Source: Desulfoluna spongiiphila
Lineage (GTDB): Bacteria > Desulfobacterota > Desulfobacteria > Desulfobacterales > Desulfolunaceae
Length of the DNA stretch: 64,000 bases
Direction: 5' to 3'
Assembly (NCBI RefSeq): GCF_900101345.1
Contig: NZ_FMUX01000004.1
Location: 171,239 to 235,238, forward strand
In this document: piece after piece, positions 8,841 to 18,776 of the stretch
How positions within the stretch are numbered: position 1 is the stretch's first letter
Layout: each line of letters opens with the position of its first letter
Position numbers and translations under genes: made by a program
Notes under the pieces: generated by a model
What the model saw: the letters and a program-made list of their open reading frames with translations, nothing else
Told to the model about the DNA's origin: nothing
Database searches by the model: none

Positions 8841-8909
8841 CACCCCGCCCCCCCTGTTTTTTAAAATCACCCGAGCGACCGGCGTCGGGTTCCCCCCGCC
8901 GCCGGTTGA

Positions 8910-9386
8910 CTACTCCCCACTGCCGTACAGGCAAAAGCGCCTGCGCCCCTTGAACAGGATCACACCCGCTGCAGGCACCAGCATGGCCACATCGCGCCAC
9001 ACCGTCCCCCAGCCCGTGGTTTCATCTCCCCCGGAGCCAAAGCATCCGCAGTCGAAGGTGTACCCCCTTGCAATATTGGCCAGAAGGGCCGCCAGAAACA
9101 GCAGGAGCAGCCCCGTGATCACCCCGGCCGACGACACGGGCCAGACCCCGAGAATCAGCGTCCCCCCTGCCAGTACCTCCACCCAGGGAAGCACAATGGC
9201 CGTGAGGTTGACCAGCTCCCCGGGAAGAATCCCGTAGCCGTACACCGTCTTGGCAAACCCGTAAGGGTCGGCAATTTTCTGCACCCCGGCGTAGAGAAAA
9301 AGCCCCCCCAGAACCAAGCGGCACAAAAGTTCCACCATGTCCCATGGAACAGCCGTCCGTCCCGCATGTTCATTGACGCCTGTCAT
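8910..9386 (-). CDS. MauE/DoxX-family membrane protein
   Basis: 158 residues with four predicted membrane helices (around 17-35, 55-80, 87-107 and 130-145). It resembles the MauE/DoxX family: an N-terminal helix LVLGGLFLYAGVQKI, a GYGILP loop, and a CGCFG motif near residue 113 whose cysteines suggest thiol chemistry. MauE-type proteins assist disulfide or cofactor processing at the membrane. Its ATG (9384-9386) overlaps the TGA of the rhodanese gene (9383-9385) as ATGA, with GGAGGGAAG directly ahead, so the two are coupled. It is the last gene of the overlapping murJ-ftsB-TPR-rhodanese set. The exact substrate is unknown. Confidence 0.8.
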   Translation of the reverse strand: MTGVNEHAGRTAVPWDMVELLCRLVLGGLFLYAGVQKIADPYGFAKTVYGYGILPGELVNLTAIVLPWVEVLAGGTLILGVWPVSSAGVITGLLLLFLAALLANIARGYTFDCGCFGSGGDETTGWGTVWRDVAMLVPAAGVILFKGRRRFCLYGSGE

Positions 9387-9868
9387 CTTCCCTCCTCCAC
9401 CGGCAGCCCGGCATCCGCCCAGGCAGGCAGCCCGTCGGCAAAAATTCGCACATCCTCGTACCCCAGCTCTTTCAACATCGTGGCCAGTCGGTGGCTCTCA
9501 TCGCAAAGCCGCCCCGAGCAATAGGTCACCAGCTTCGTCTCAAGGGGATAGGCATCGATAAAATCAAAAAACAGGGCGTCGAACTCATACACAGAAAGGG
9601 AGACCGACCCTTTGATATGACTCTCCCGGTAACTCTCCGTGGCCCGGGCATCCACAAACACATCCCCTGCCTCCCAGAGTCTCTGCGCCTCGGAAACGGT
9701 CTGAACGGTGACGTCCTGTTCATCGGCTTCCGGGGCCGGGGTCACCACGCCCACCTCGGCGTTCCACTGCCCCACAAGGGGAATCCCCCGGGAAGACAGG
9801 GCATTCCACACCAGAGCCACAGCGGCTGCGACCACCACCAGCAAGGCCATTCGCACCGGGTACTTCAT
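9383..9868 (-). CDS. membrane-anchored rhodanese domain protein
   Basis: 161 residues. One N-terminal membrane segment (about 6-24) is followed by a periplasmic-facing rhodanese domain. This contains the active-site cysteine in TYCSGRLCDES near residue 120 and the typical FVDAR and SHIKGSVSL motifs. Rhodaneses move sulfane sulfur or act as thiol sensors. The start at ATG 9866-9868 overlaps the TGA of the upstream TPR gene. The downstream neighbour is a MauE-like protein with a CGC motif, so a shared role in envelope thiol/sulfur redox is a reasonable inference. Confidence 0.85.
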   Translation of the reverse strand: MKYPVRMALLVVVAAAVALVWNALSSRGIPLVGQWNAEVGVVTPAPEADEQDVTVQTVSEAQRLWEAGDVFVDARATESYRESHIKGSVSLSVYEFDALFFDFIDAYPLETKLVTYCSGRLCDESHRLATMLKELGYEDVRIFADGLPAWADAGLPVEEGR

Positions 9869-10104
9869 GGAGCCACTCCCCCTTCTCTCTTTCGGTCCAG
9901 GGTGCCCCACTCATCCATAAGCAGGAGAAGGCGGGTCTTTTTCGACTCCGTCACGAGGGACTGGGCCGCTTTCAGGCCACTTGCCACCTTCTCGTCATCG
10001 GGAAACCGGCACAGCAGAAGCGCATAGGCATCGCGCGCCTCCGTCACATGCCCCTGCGCCAGGTAGAGATCCGCAAGGGTCCGTGTCATCACAGGGTCGT
10101 TCAC
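9865..10104 (-). CDS. small TPR-like protein
   Basis: A 79-residue protein. Residues 8-45 form a TPR-like helix pair (LADLYLAQGHVTEARDAYAL, then PDDEKVASGL). A C-terminal helix is rich in charged residues. There is no signal peptide. The start is GTG 10102-10104, overlapping the TGA of the ftsB-like gene as GTGA. Tight coupling on both sides places it in the murJ-ftsB operon. It may serve as a small adaptor, but its function is unknown. Confidence 0.7.
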   Translation of the reverse strand: MNDPVMTRTLADLYLAQGHVTEARDAYALLLCRFPDDEKVASGLKAAQSLVTESKKTRLLLLMDEWGTLDRKREGGVAP

Positions 10105-10397
10105 TCTGCAGCATCCTTTCCGTGAAACTTCACGACAATCTCGTCTTCGGCCACCATGCCCAGCTCCTTTCGAGCGATATGCTCCAGGTATGCCGGGTCA
10201 TGATTCAGGCGCCTGATCTCTTTTTCCAGGCTGCGGTTCTCTTCGGCGATACTCCGGTTCATCGCCTGCCGGTCCAAAAGCTCCTGCTGCCTCTCCTTCA
10301 GATCAAGGAGCCCCCACTGCATAAACACCAGGGGAATCAGCAGCGCTATCAGCACCAGCGCAAGCCCGCCGCCGACAATCTTTTCTCTGCCTCCCAC
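10101..10397 (-). CDS. FtsB/DivIC-family septum formation initiator
   Basis: 98 residues: a short cytoplasmic start, one membrane helix (about 9-28) and a periplasmic coiled coil with the DivIC-type motif DPAYLEHIARKELGMVAEDE. This is the layout of FtsB, which with FtsL and FtsQ activates septal peptidoglycan synthesis. The start is GTG 10395-10397; its last base is shared with the TAG stop of murJ (10397-10399). Longer frames reach upstream into murJ and are not credible. Confidence 0.88.
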   Translation of the reverse strand: MGGREKIVGGGLALVLIALLIPLVFMQWGLLDLKERQQELLDRQAMNRSIAEENRSLEKEIRRLNHDPAYLEHIARKELGMVAEDEIVVKFHGKDAAE

Positions 10398-11974
10398 TAT
10401 CGCCCCCTTCTCTTGTTGAGGATTTGTTGAACCGTTAAAAGCTCGGGGCTTTTCATCAACCGGGCCGCCCCGAAATAGACAGCGGCCCCGGCCGTGACAC
10501 CAAAGGCGGTGGAAACAGCCGCAGATAAAAAGGTGTACCCCCCGTCGGGCCGTAAAAAGACAAGTCCCCGCCACACCACCACCCCCATGACAAGGGAGGC
10601 TGCGCCGCTGCGCATGACAGACACGAGAATCGCCCCATAGTCTAATTGAACCATTCCCCGTTTGACCAGCAGAAACACCAGGAGGGTAAAATTGGCCATG
10701 GAGGAAAGGGAGACAGCAAGGGCAAGGCCGCGATGGGCCATGGGCCCCATGAGAAGACAGCTCAGGGCAATGTTCATCACAATGGCCACCACGGCCACCT
10801 GGACAGGAGTCCGGGTGTCTTTAAACGCATAGTAAAGGGGAACCGTCACCCGCACGCAGGAGATGGCCCAGAGCCCCACCGCATAAAACAACAGCGCATC
10901 GGCCGTGAGGGAGACGGCCGCGGCGTCAAAGGCCCCCCGCCCGAACAGAAGCGCAATCAGCGGATTTCTGAGCACCACCAGCCCCACCGTGGCCGGAAGG
11001 GTTATAAACAAGGTAAAGCGCAACCCGAAGCTGAAGGTCTCGGCCACCCCCGCAAGGTCCTTTTCGGCCATCTGCCGGGAAAGGGACGGAAGCACGGCCG
11101 TGCCGATGGAGATGGCAAACACCCCCAACGGAAACTGCACCAGCCGATCGGCGTAGTAGAGTCCGGTGATGCTCCCCGTGTCCAGAAGAGAGGCGAGCAT
11201 GGTGCCGATGAACATGTTCACCTGGTACACCGCAGCCCCGAAGACCGCAGGGAGCATGAGACGCCCCACCGTGGCCAGGGCCGGATGCCACAAAGGGCCC
11301 GGCTTAAAAACGTTAAACCCACGGCGCCACAGCACCGGCACCTGCATGCCCAGTTGCAGCAGCCCGCCCAAAAGCACCCCCCACGCCAGAAGGATGACGC
11401 GGGTCTCTCCGTCGGAGGCCACCACCCCGCCGAGAAAAAGCGCGGCGATCATGGCAAGGTTCAGGGCCACCGGGGCAAGGGCCGGAGCGGCAAAATGGCC
11501 CAGCACGTTCAATATCCCCATGCACAGGGCCACAAGGCAGATAAACACCACATAGGGAAACATGATCCGGGACAAAAGCACGGTAAGCTCAAACTTGGCG
11601 GGATCTCCTTTAAAGCCTGCGGCTATGGCCGACACGATCCAGGGGGAGGCCAGCACCCCGATCACCGCCACCACGGCCAGAATGAGGGAGAGAAGGCGCA
11701 GGGCGGCTCCGGCCATGCGAAAGGCTTCCCTTCGGCCGTCCCGGCTCAAGGTTTCGGTAAACACCGGGACAAAGGAGATGCTCAGCGAGCCTTCGGCGAA
11801 CAGGCGCCTCAGCATATTGGGTATGCGAAACGCGGCGATAAAGGCGTCCGCCAGGGGCCCCGCCCCGAAATAGTAGGCCGTAACCATATCCCTGATATAC
11901 CCGAAAACCCGGCTGAGCAGCGTGGCGCTCCCGACAATACCCGCAGCCCGGGTAACCTTTCCTTTTTCCGACAT
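10397..11974 (-). CDS. murJ: MurJ/MviN lipid II flippase
   Basis: The 525-residue polytopic membrane protein has about 14 hydrophobic segments. It shows MurJ hallmarks: an N-terminal SATLLSRVFGYIRDMVTAYYFG with the conserved arginines, AFRIPNMLRRLFAEGSLS, and later PLYYAFKDTRTP. MurJ moves lipid II across the inner membrane for peptidoglycan synthesis. GGAAG lies a few nt before ATG 11972-11974. It leads an operon with an FtsB-like gene, so cell-wall precursor export and septal control are linked. It diverges from rpsT; the pairing of murJ and rpsT is common in proteobacteria. Confidence 0.95.
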   Translation of the reverse strand: MSEKGKVTRAAGIVGSATLLSRVFGYIRDMVTAYYFGAGPLADAFIAAFRIPNMLRRLFAEGSLSISFVPVFTETLSRDGRREAFRMAGAALRLLSLILAVVAVIGVLASPWIVSAIAAGFKGDPAKFELTVLLSRIMFPYVVFICLVALCMGILNVLGHFAAPALAPVALNLAMIAALFLGGVVASDGETRVILLAWGVLLGGLLQLGMQVPVLWRRGFNVFKPGPLWHPALATVGRLMLPAVFGAAVYQVNMFIGTMLASLLDTGSITGLYYADRLVQFPLGVFAISIGTAVLPSLSRQMAEKDLAGVAETFSFGLRFTLFITLPATVGLVVLRNPLIALLFGRGAFDAAAVSLTADALLFYAVGLWAISCVRVTVPLYYAFKDTRTPVQVAVVAIVMNIALSCLLMGPMAHRGLALAVSLSSMANFTLLVFLLVKRGMVQLDYGAILVSVMRSGAASLVMGVVVWRGLVFLRPDGGYTFLSAAVSTAFGVTAGAAVYFGAARLMKSPELLTVQQILNKRRGR

Positions 11975-12124
11975 ACACTTCCGATCCGGTTTTGAAATAA
12001 GAGAGAAACATCCTGTGACAGGTCAAGGGGGCTGCATGGCCCCTGACTATCCTTTAGTCCAACCCCCTTCCGATGGCAACCCCTTATAAAGCCCCTGTGA
12101 GCCGTCCGTCATCCACTTTTTCCC

Positions 12125-12151
12125 TTGACACCCCCCATCAAACACTATAAT
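12125..12151 (+). promoter_or_regulatory. candidate rpsT promoter
   Basis: A perfect TTGACA (12125-12130) and a perfect TATAAT (12146-12151) are separated by 15 bp, slightly short. They lie in the 504-bp divergent gap between murJ and rpsT, pointing to rpsT. The leader would be about 320 nt, long enough for regulation of rpsT expression. Nothing else in 11975-12478 looks coding. Confidence 0.55.
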
Positions 12152-12478
12152 TTTACCAAGTTAAATCACTGTCGGTTCCGTAACCCATGGACAGGAAAGG
12201 ATATTCCTCCCTTTCCACCCCGTGCGCACATGGAGACAAACGGGTCTTTGGAGGCGTTTTTGCGAGACGTTCTTCAAAAAAAAGCCTGTATTGTCACGGA
12301 AACCGTTAAAACACACAATCTTTCTACAGATGGCGTTTCAACCTCACCGGTGGGTTTACCGCTCGAAAGCGCAGCACACGCTGCAGGCACCATCGAGCAA
12401 CGGGTAAGCACGCGGCAAGCTGGTATCGGGAAGAGGCATCATCGTTAAAAAATTTCGACGATAAAAGGAGTTAAGTCC

Positions 12479-12742
12479 TTGGCAAATCACAAATCGGCAA
12501 AAAAAAGAGCAATCCAGAACGAAAAAAAGCGCATCCGTAACATGGCGGTCAAGACCCGCATGAAGAACGCCGTTAAGGCCGTTCGTTCCGCAGAGGCCGA
12601 AAAGGCTGAGAACATGGGGGACGTCCTGAACAAAGCAAAATCAGTGATTGATGTCGCCGCAAAGAAAGGCGTCATTCATAACAACACTGCCGCACGCAAG
12701 ATTTCCCGCCTGACAAAGCTCATCAACGGCGCTCAGGCTTAA
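12479..12742 (+). CDS. rpsT: 30S ribosomal protein S20
   Basis: 87 residues, highly basic, with the S20 signature ANHKSAKKRAIQNEKKR at the start and the conserved NTAARKISRLTKLI near the end. It binds 16S rRNA in the small subunit. The start is TTG at 12479-12481, preceded by AAAGGAG 8 nt upstream. No ATG or GTG could give the conserved N-terminus. E. coli rpsT also uses a rare start (UUG) linked to autoregulation, so this is probably functional rather than an error. Confidence 0.97.
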   Translation: MANHKSAKKRAIQNEKKRIRNMAVKTRMKNAVKAVRSAEAEKAENMGDVLNKAKSVIDVAAKKGVIHNNTAARKISRLTKLINGAQA

Positions 12743-12832
12743 GACGAGACACGGCCGCCTCAGCGTTTTCACCGCAAAACCCTGAACCCCGGCCCTTCGC
12801 AACATTGTTGTGATCCCGTCTTTATTGCCCTA

Positions 12833-12890
12833 CAAAAAAAGGCCCTCCGGTAGCACTCGCGAGATACCGGAAGGCCTTTTTTGTTTTTTG
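12833..12890. terminator. bidirectional terminator between rpsT and lptE
   Basis: A long stem pairs AAAAAAAGGCC-TCCGGTA (from 12834) with TACCGGAAGGCCTTTTTT (12865-12882). It has an A-run on the left and a T-run on the right, so it can end transcription from both convergent genes. Confidence 0.9.
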
Positions 12891-12926
12891 TGGGGCACCC
12901 ACCTTTGCGTCACCCGGAGGAGCCGC

Positions 12927-13445
12927 CTAAAACCTCTGGGTCAAACCCACCCAGACATTCTCCGCAAGGTCCTCGGCCGCCTCCCCAAGCGCCGCGTTCC
13001 GGGCAGCCGTGGAATCCGCTCCGGGGGTCACGCTGTACGTCTCCGTCCCCGTCACCGACGCCCTCTGCCAGAGCACCGCACCGTCCTCATCAGCCAGCCG
13101 GAACGACGCCGTAATGGTCACCCGTTCTTCGGTGCCGTCGCCGTCGCTGTTCCTCGTGATGGTGGACGTTGAAACCGTACGGATCTCGCCCATAAGGGAC
13201 CCCGACCGTCCGGTACACCCCACGGCAGCATCCGCGCCGGCGGCCACCGCCTCGGTAACCACAGCACTTGCCACCATGGGCGCAAGACCGATATCCGACG
13301 ACCGGTTTTCAGGAACCGCCACACAAAGGCCGGTGACCCCGTCCGGCAGGGAACCGCTCCCGGAAAATTGATACCCGCAACCGGGAATGATGACTGCCGC
13401 CAGAACGGCAGCAGCCGCCGCTTTCCATGCAAAAACCCTTTTCAT
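12927..13445 (-). CDS. lptE: LPS-assembly lipoprotein LptE
   Basis: 172 residues with a lipoprotein signal peptide ending in IIPGCGYQF (lipobox cysteine near 22). The remainder has the LptE pattern of alternating strands: GYQFSG, then CVAVPENRSSDIG, then VTITASFRLAD and a final AAEDLAENVW helix. LptE plugs the LptD barrel and guides LPS into the outer leaflet. It follows leuS by 66 bp, the same order as leuS-lptE in many proteobacteria, but holA is not next here. The start ATG 13443-13445 gives a complete signal peptide; the longer frame adds an unlikely leader. Confidence 0.85.
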   Translation of the reverse strand: MKRVFAWKAAAAAVLAAVIIPGCGYQFSGSGSLPDGVTGLCVAVPENRSSDIGLAPMVASAVVTEAVAAGADAAVGCTGRSGSLMGEIRTVSTSTITRNSDGDGTEERVTITASFRLADEDGAVLWQRASVTGTETYSVTPGADSTAARNAALGEAAEDLAENVWVGLTQRF

Positions 13446-13511
13446 GGACACACACCTCTTCTGGACGTGGCCACCCTTTTCCCATTCGGGAAAAAGGCGG
13501 CCACCCACGGA

Positions 13512-16100
13512 TTAAACCACAATATTGACAAGCTTACCGGGAACCACAATCACTTTTCGGATCTGCTTTCCGTCGATAAACTTCTGAACAGCCGCATCGG
13601 CAAGGGCCAACTCCTGCACCTCGTCCTTTGATGCGCCTGCGGGCACCTGAAACTTGCTCCTCAATTTGCCGTTGACCTGCACCACAATGAGCACTTCATC
13701 GGAGACAAGGGCATCTTCGCGGTACTCGGGCCAGGGCTGATCCATGAGGAGCCCCGTACCGGACAGTTTCTCCCAGAGTTCTTCGGTGACATGGGGAGAC
13801 ACGGGGTTGAGAAGAAGCACCACAGTCTCTGCAGCCCGCTTCATCACATCCTCCCTCAGCGAGGCGTCGCCATCCACGGCATACATGCTGTTCACCAGCT
13901 CCATTACCGCACTGATGGCGGTGTTGAAATGGAACTTGCCCTCCACATCGTCCGTCACCTTTTTGATGGTGGCGTTGATCTTGGTGTAGAGCTCGCGGCT
14001 CTTGCCGGAGAGTTCGGATGCGGGGCCGGCATAGGCCTCGACCCCCGAAAAGGCCTCCAGCCTGCTTGTGATAATGCGCCACACGCGGCCGATAAACTTA
14101 AAGCACCCCTCAACGCTCTCATCGTTCCACTCCAGGTCCTTTTCAGGGGGAGCGGCAAAAAGACAGAACAGGCGGGTGGTGTCCGCACCGTAGCGACCCA
14201 GGAGAACATTGGGGTCAATGACGTTCTTCTTGGACTTGGACATCTTGATGACCCGGCCCACGTCCACGGGCGACCCGCACAGCTTACAGGTGACGCTGCC
14301 GTCCTCGGCCTTCTCGGTGTCGGTGGGGAACACCCACTTGTGGTTGGGACAGGACAGGGTTTCCTTGGTCACCATGCCCTGGGTGAGGAGCCGGTTAAAG
14401 GGCTCTGAAAACTCCACGAGGCCGATATCGCGCATCACCCGCGTAAAATACCGCGAGTAGAGCAGGTGCAGGATGGCGTGTTCCACCCCGCCGATATACT
14501 GATCCACGGGCATCCAGTAGGCCACCTTCTCTTTGTCCACCATGCCCTCGGTGTATTCGGGGCTGCAGTAGCGGGCAAAGTACCAGGAGGACTCCACGAA
14601 GGTATCCATGGTATCGGTGTCGCGGCGCGCGTCGGTGTTGCCGCATTTGGGGCAGGTCGCCTTCTTGAAATAATCCAGGGTACCCAGGGGAGAGCCGCCG
14701 GACTCCAGGAGCTGAGCGTCTTCGGGCAGCACAATGGGAAGATCTTCCTCGGGAACGGGAACAGCCCCGCAGGCATCGCAATGAATCATGGGGATGGGCG
14801 TGCCCCAGTAGCGCTGACGGGAAACACCCCAGTCCCTCAGCCTGAAGGAGATGGTCTTTTTCCCGATTCCCCGCCCTTCGAGGGCATCGGTGATGGCCTC
14901 CTTGGCCGCCACGCTGTCCATGCCGTCAAAATCCCCGGAGTTCACCATCACGCCGGAGCCGCTGTAGGCCTCCGCCATGGTGGCACCATCAAGAACCTCC
15001 CCTTCGGGGCTCACCACGACCTTTACCTCCAGGCCGTACTTCCGGGCAAAATCAAAGTCACGCTGGTCGTGGGCAGGCACCGACATCACGGCCCCGGTGC
15101 CGTACTCCATCAGGGCAAAGTTGGCGGCATAGATGGGCATCTTGTACCCGGTAAGGGGGTTGATGCAGTAGGCACCGGTAAACACACCCTCTTTTTCGTA
15201 GCTCTCAATGGCCTTGCTGGAACGCTCCTGCTTGAGGATGCGATCCACGAATTCTGCTACAGCCCCCTCCTGCTCCGTGCCCCTGGAGAGGCTTGCCACC
15301 ATGGGGTGCTCCGGAGCCAGACACATAAAGGTGGCACCGAACAGGGTGTCGGGACGCGTGGTAAAGACCGAAAGGGGCCCCTCCGAGCCTTCCACCTCAA
15401 AGGTCACTTCCGAGCCCACGCTCTTTCCAATCCAGTTCTTCTGCATGGTGGTGACACTGTCCGGCCACCCGCCGAGTTTGTCGCAGTGCACCAGGAGGTC
15501 TTCGGCGTAGTCCGTGATACGGAAAAACCACTGCCAGAGTTTTTTCTGCTGCACGCTCTCTCCGCATCGCCAGCAGCAATCGTTCTCCACCTGCTCATTG
15601 GCAAGGACCGTGTGGCAGGATTCGCACCAGTTGACGTACGACTCCTTCCGATAAGCCATGCCCTTTTCAACCATCTGAATAAAGAGCCACTGCTCCCACC
15701 GGTAGTACTCCGGCGTGCAGGTGGCAATCTCCCGGTCCCAGTCGTAACTCAGGCCGATGCGCTTGAGCTGGCTGCGCATGGTGTCGATGTTGGCGTAAGT
15801 CCAGGCGGCAGGGTGGGTGTTGTTGTCAATGGCGGCGTTCTCCGCAGGCATGCCGAAGGCATCCCATCCCATGGGGTGGAGCACGTTGAAGCCCCGCATT
15901 TTTTTGTAGCGCGCCACCACGTCACCGATGGTGTAGTTCCGGACATGGCCCATGTGGATATTGCCCGACGGGTATGGAAACATCTCCAGCAGGTAATACT
16001 TCTCTTTTTCAGGGTCTTCAACCACCCGGAATGAGCCGTCATCGGCCCATCGCTGCTGCCACTTGGACTCTATCGAGTCCGGGAGATACTTATCTTCCAT
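13512..16100 (-). CDS. leuS: leucyl-tRNA synthetase
   Basis: The 862-residue length is that of bacterial LeuRS. Class I signatures are present: HMGH at 49-52 ([16 protein letters not shown]) and KMSKS at 619-623. A CP1 editing domain between them contains [12 protein letters not shown], and zinc-type cysteine pairs are visible. It charges tRNA-Leu and edits mischarged products. The start ATG 16098-16100 follows GGAGG by 11 nt; the longer upstream frame lacks similarity. lptE follows in the same direction. Confidence 0.97.
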   Translation of the reverse strand: MEDKYLPDSIESKWQQRWADDGSFRVVEDPEKEKYYLLEMFPYPSGNIHMGHVRNYTIGDVVARYKKMRGFNVLHPMGWDAFGMPAENAAIDNNTHPAAWTYANIDTMRSQLKRIGLSYDWDREIATCTPEYYRWEQWLFIQMVEKGMAYRKESYVNWCESCHTVLANEQVENDCCWRCGESVQQKKLWQWFFRITDYAEDLLVHCDKLGGWPDSVTTMQKNWIGKSVGSEVTFEVEGSEGPLSVFTTRPDTLFGATFMCLAPEHPMVASLSRGTEQEGAVAEFVDRILKQERSSKAIESYEKEGVFTGAYCINPLTGYKMPIYAANFALMEYGTGAVMSVPAHDQRDFDFARKYGLEVKVVVSPEGEVLDGATMAEAYSGSGVMVNSGDFDGMDSVAAKEAITDALEGRGIGKKTISFRLRDWGVSRQRYWGTPIPMIHCDACGAVPVPEEDLPIVLPEDAQLLESGGSPLGTLDYFKKATCPKCGNTDARRDTDTMDTFVESSWYFARYCSPEYTEGMVDKEKVAYWMPVDQYIGGVEHAILHLLYSRYFTRVMRDIGLVEFSEPFNRLLTQGMVTKETLSCPNHKWVFPTDTEKAEDGSVTCKLCGSPVDVGRVIKMSKSKKNVIDPNVLLGRYGADTTRLFCLFAAPPEKDLEWNDESVEGCFKFIGRVWRIITSRLEAFSGVEAYAGPASELSGKSRELYTKINATIKKVTDDVEGKFHFNTAISAVMELVNSMYAVDGDASLREDVMKRAAETVVLLLNPVSPHVTEELWEKLSGTGLLMDQPWPEYREDALVSDEVLIVVQVNGKLRSKFQVPAGASKDEVQELALADAAVQKFIDGKQIRKVIVVPGKLVNIVV

Positions 16101-16965
16101 TATATTTAAAACCTCCAGAGTGCGTGTGATATTGCAAATGGATTCAGATTCGTGGACACAAGGTTCCCAACAAACGCAAATGCGCCAAACAAATTTAAAT
16201 GCCATAATCATAGATAAATGGCAAGCAAAAGGCCTGCCACGCACCCACCCTGCCCCGCACGACCGAGAAAAGCCGGGGCCCTTGCCCCCCGTCGCCGGGG
16301 AGGTTTAATATTGACTTGCCTCCGACAATCCCCTATTTAAAGAGAACAAACATGAACGCTGCATATGGAACGAAAAACCGGCGGGCACATGGGGGGATCC
16401 CATGATGCACATTGCCCCCCGGATCTGTACAGCATTCGATGGCTGTGAAAAGAACACCGGGCTTCGAAACGGTCGAAGCCCCTTTTGCAAGGCGGTGTCC
16501 ACCAAGCATGCGACCCGTCTCCATCAATTTCGCGTCTTTTCACAAAATCATGATGCCTCCGTCTTGAGCCACTGCCCGACCCCGTAAACCCAGCCATGCG
16601 CCGGGAGGGCCGGGAGAGCCGCTTCGCAGGCCATCATACAAATCACAACCACCGGATCAGAAGCATCCCCGGAGAGCCAGCTGCCCACCGTATCGTTTTT
16701 TGGTTAGAATACGGCCATCAAACCCACCCAAGTCAGCGGTAACGAACTCCGGCATGATGTTGCTACCCGCTGCAGACCCATCCCCGAACATTCCACCACC
16801 AGACGCAATGGAGGAGACGAAAACGGGATGGAGGCTGTCAGCTGCTTCAAGGGCCACTATGCTTGGCAGACTTGCCGCGCACCCACATTCCCATCGCAGA
16901 GCCCTGCCGGGTACCGCTCCTTCTTCAGATCCCTATCCCACGTTCGTTAAGGACAACACATTACT
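16101..16965. other. 865-bp non-coding gap between leuS and rng
   Basis: I see no convincing protein gene here; the short open frames lack ribosome-binding sites and domain signals. It contains one strong hairpin (16459-16481) described separately. The part next to rng may be its long 5' leader: RNase E/G genes are often controlled through their own leader. Confidence 0.55.
16459..16486 (+). terminator. hairpin with short T-run, possible sRNA or leader terminator
   Basis: Arms GGGCTTCGA (16459-16467) and TCGAAGCCC (16473-16481) pair perfectly around a 5-nt loop, followed by CTTTTG. No rightward gene precedes it (leuS runs leftward), so it may end a small RNA or be a leader attenuator for rng 480 nt downstream. 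Confidence 0.45.
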
Positions 16966-18426
16966 ATGACAAGTAAAATTCTCATCAACTCGGTGGATCC
17001 GGAAGAGTGCCGGATCGCCAAAGTCACCAATTCGCGCCTTGAAGAGTTCCACCTTGAGACCACCTCGCGCGAAAGCATCCAGGGCAACATCTACAAAGCA
17101 GTGGTCACGCGTGTTGAACCCAGCCTTCAGGCCGTTTTCGTGGATTTCGGGAGCGAAAAAAACGGCTTTCTCCAGAAACAGGAGATCCACAACTCGTATT
17201 TCCACCAGACCAGCGAACACGAAAAAAACCTCACCCGTCTTATCAAACGCGGCCAGGAGCTTATCGTTCAGGTGACCAAAAACCCCATCATGAACAAAGG
17301 GGCCATGCTCACCACCTTCGTCTCCCTGCCCGGCCGCCACGCCGTGCTCATGCCCGGAAGCAGCAACAGAGGGGTCTCCCGCCAGATTGAAGACGAAAAG
17401 GAGCGCAACCGCTTAAAAGAGATCATCGGCAAGCTCAAACTCGCCGACGGGTATGGGCTCATCGTCCGCACGGCAGGGGAAAACTGCAACAAAACCATGA
17501 TCTCCAAGGATGTCACCTACCTCACCAAGGTATGGAAAGACCTCAACAAGCAGGCCGCCAACACCCCCGGCCCCTCCCTTCTGTTCAAAGAAAAGAACCT
17601 TGCCGTCCGCGCCATCCGGGACTACCTCACCGACGATGTCTCCGAAATCCTGGTGGACAACCCCGACGCTTTCAAGGAGATCAAGGAGTTTATCCGCCTC
17701 ATCGCGCCCAAGCACGTGAAGCTGACCCGACTCTACACCGGCGACAAGCCCATTTTCACCAAGCACCAGCTGGAAAGCCAGATCGCCTCCATTTTTGAAA
17801 GCCGCGTCTCCTTGAACTCCGGCGGGTCCATCGTCATCGACCAGACCGAGGCCCTGGTGGCCATCGACGTCAACTCCGGCAAGGGCACCCAGAAAAAGAA
17901 CATCGAGCAGACCGCCCTCATGACCAACCTGGAAGCCGCCGAAGAGGTGGCCCGCCAGCTCAGACTGCGTGACCTTGGCGGCCTCATCGTCATCGACTTC
18001 ATCGACATGAAGGAGCCCAAAAACAGAAGCGCCGTGGAGACCAAGCTCAAGGAGAACCTCAAGTCGGACAAAGCCCGCACCAAGGTGGGCCGCATCTCGC
18101 GCTTCGGCCTCCTTGAAATGTCCCGCCAGCGTATCCGTCCCTCCATTGAATTCGGGAGCATGGTCCCCTGCCAGCACTGCAAGGGCAAAGGCATGATCCT
18201 CTCTACGGAGACCGTGGCCCTGGCCTTCCTGCGAAAGCTCAGCCTGGAGACCCTCAAGGACGGGATCACCAACGCCAAGGGCTATGTCCCCTTAGATGTG
18301 GCCGTCTACCTCCTCAACAAAAAGCGGGCAGAGATCCTCGACATCGAGATCAAACGCAGCATCTCCATCACCATCGAAGGCAACACCTCCATGGTCCATG
18401 GAGAGAGCCGGATTATCTGCGAATAG
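16966..18426 (+). CDS. rng: ribonuclease E/G family endoribonuclease (RNase G-like)
   Basis: 486 residues, the size of RNase G, with no RNase E scaffold tail. An S1 RNA-binding domain lies near residues 38-125 (GNIYKAVVTRVEPSLQAVFVDFG). The DNase-I-like catalytic part has Mg-binding Asp301 (VAIDVNSGK) and Asp344 (IVIDFIDM), and the zinc-link CQHC at 402-405 joins dimers. It cuts single-stranded AU-rich RNA, processing 16S rRNA and mRNAs. The start ATG 16966 gives the family N-terminus. It precedes the yajC-secDF genes in the same direction with a 350-bp gap. Confidence 0.95.
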   Translation: MTSKILINSVDPEECRIAKVTNSRLEEFHLETTSRESIQGNIYKAVVTRVEPSLQAVFVDFGSEKNGFLQKQEIHNSYFHQTSEHEKNLTRLIKRGQELIVQVTKNPIMNKGAMLTTFVSLPGRHAVLMPGSSNRGVSRQIEDEKERNRLKEIIGKLKLADGYGLIVRTAGENCNKTMISKDVTYLTKVWKDLNKQAANTPGPSLLFKEKNLAVRAIRDYLTDDVSEILVDNPDAFKEIKEFIRLIAPKHVKLTRLYTGDKPIFTKHQLESQIASIFESRVSLNSGGSIVIDQTEALVAIDVNSGKGTQKKNIEQTALMTNLEAAEEVARQLRLRDLGGLIVIDFIDMKEPKNRSAVETKLKENLKSDKARTKVGRISRFGLLEMSRQRIRPSIEFGSMVPCQHCKGKGMILSTETVALAFLRKLSLETLKDGITNAKGYVPLDVAVYLLNKKRAEILDIEIKRSISITIEGNTSMVHGESRIICE

Positions 18427-18442
18427 TATCGCAGCAAGCCGG

Positions 18443-18467
18443 ATCCCCGCAGCACGGCCGCGGGGAT
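18443..18467 (+). terminator. stem-loop after rng
   Basis: ATCCCCGC (18443-18450) pairs with GCGGGGAT (18460-18467), starting 17 nt after the rng stop. There is no T-run, so it may be a weak terminator or a 3'-end protecting hairpin. The rest of 18427-18776 shows no gene. Confidence 0.4.
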
Positions 18468-18776
18468 ACCGGACCCCACGGCCCGCGCGGCCATCTTCAG
18501 GGGCCCTCAAGGGCCTGTCCACAGCCCCATTTGTGTTGACACCAGAGGCTCTTTTACTGTATCTGTTGGGCAGTTTGCGAGGTGCCGGATAAGCGATTCG
18601 CCATGCTGATTTTCCGGTGCCACCGCCTCCATCACCCTTTTCGGGTCGACGGGGGCGCCCCACAGACAGCGACCGTTAACAGGTAACCATGTGCATGCCC
18701 ACTCGATTCGGGTATGTGCCGGGCTTTTCACTAAGCCGTCATACACAACCCCTTTTGATCCATATAAAGGAGTATC

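Noticed and set aside
10646..11995. A 449-codon rightward frame opposite murJ, rich in His, Gly and Lys
   Set aside because: Composition is that of an antisense frame to a membrane protein; murJ is clearly the real gene.
12125..12448. A 107-codon frame upstream of rpsT
   Set aside because: It overlaps the candidate rpsT promoter and leader, has no ribosome-binding site and no domain.
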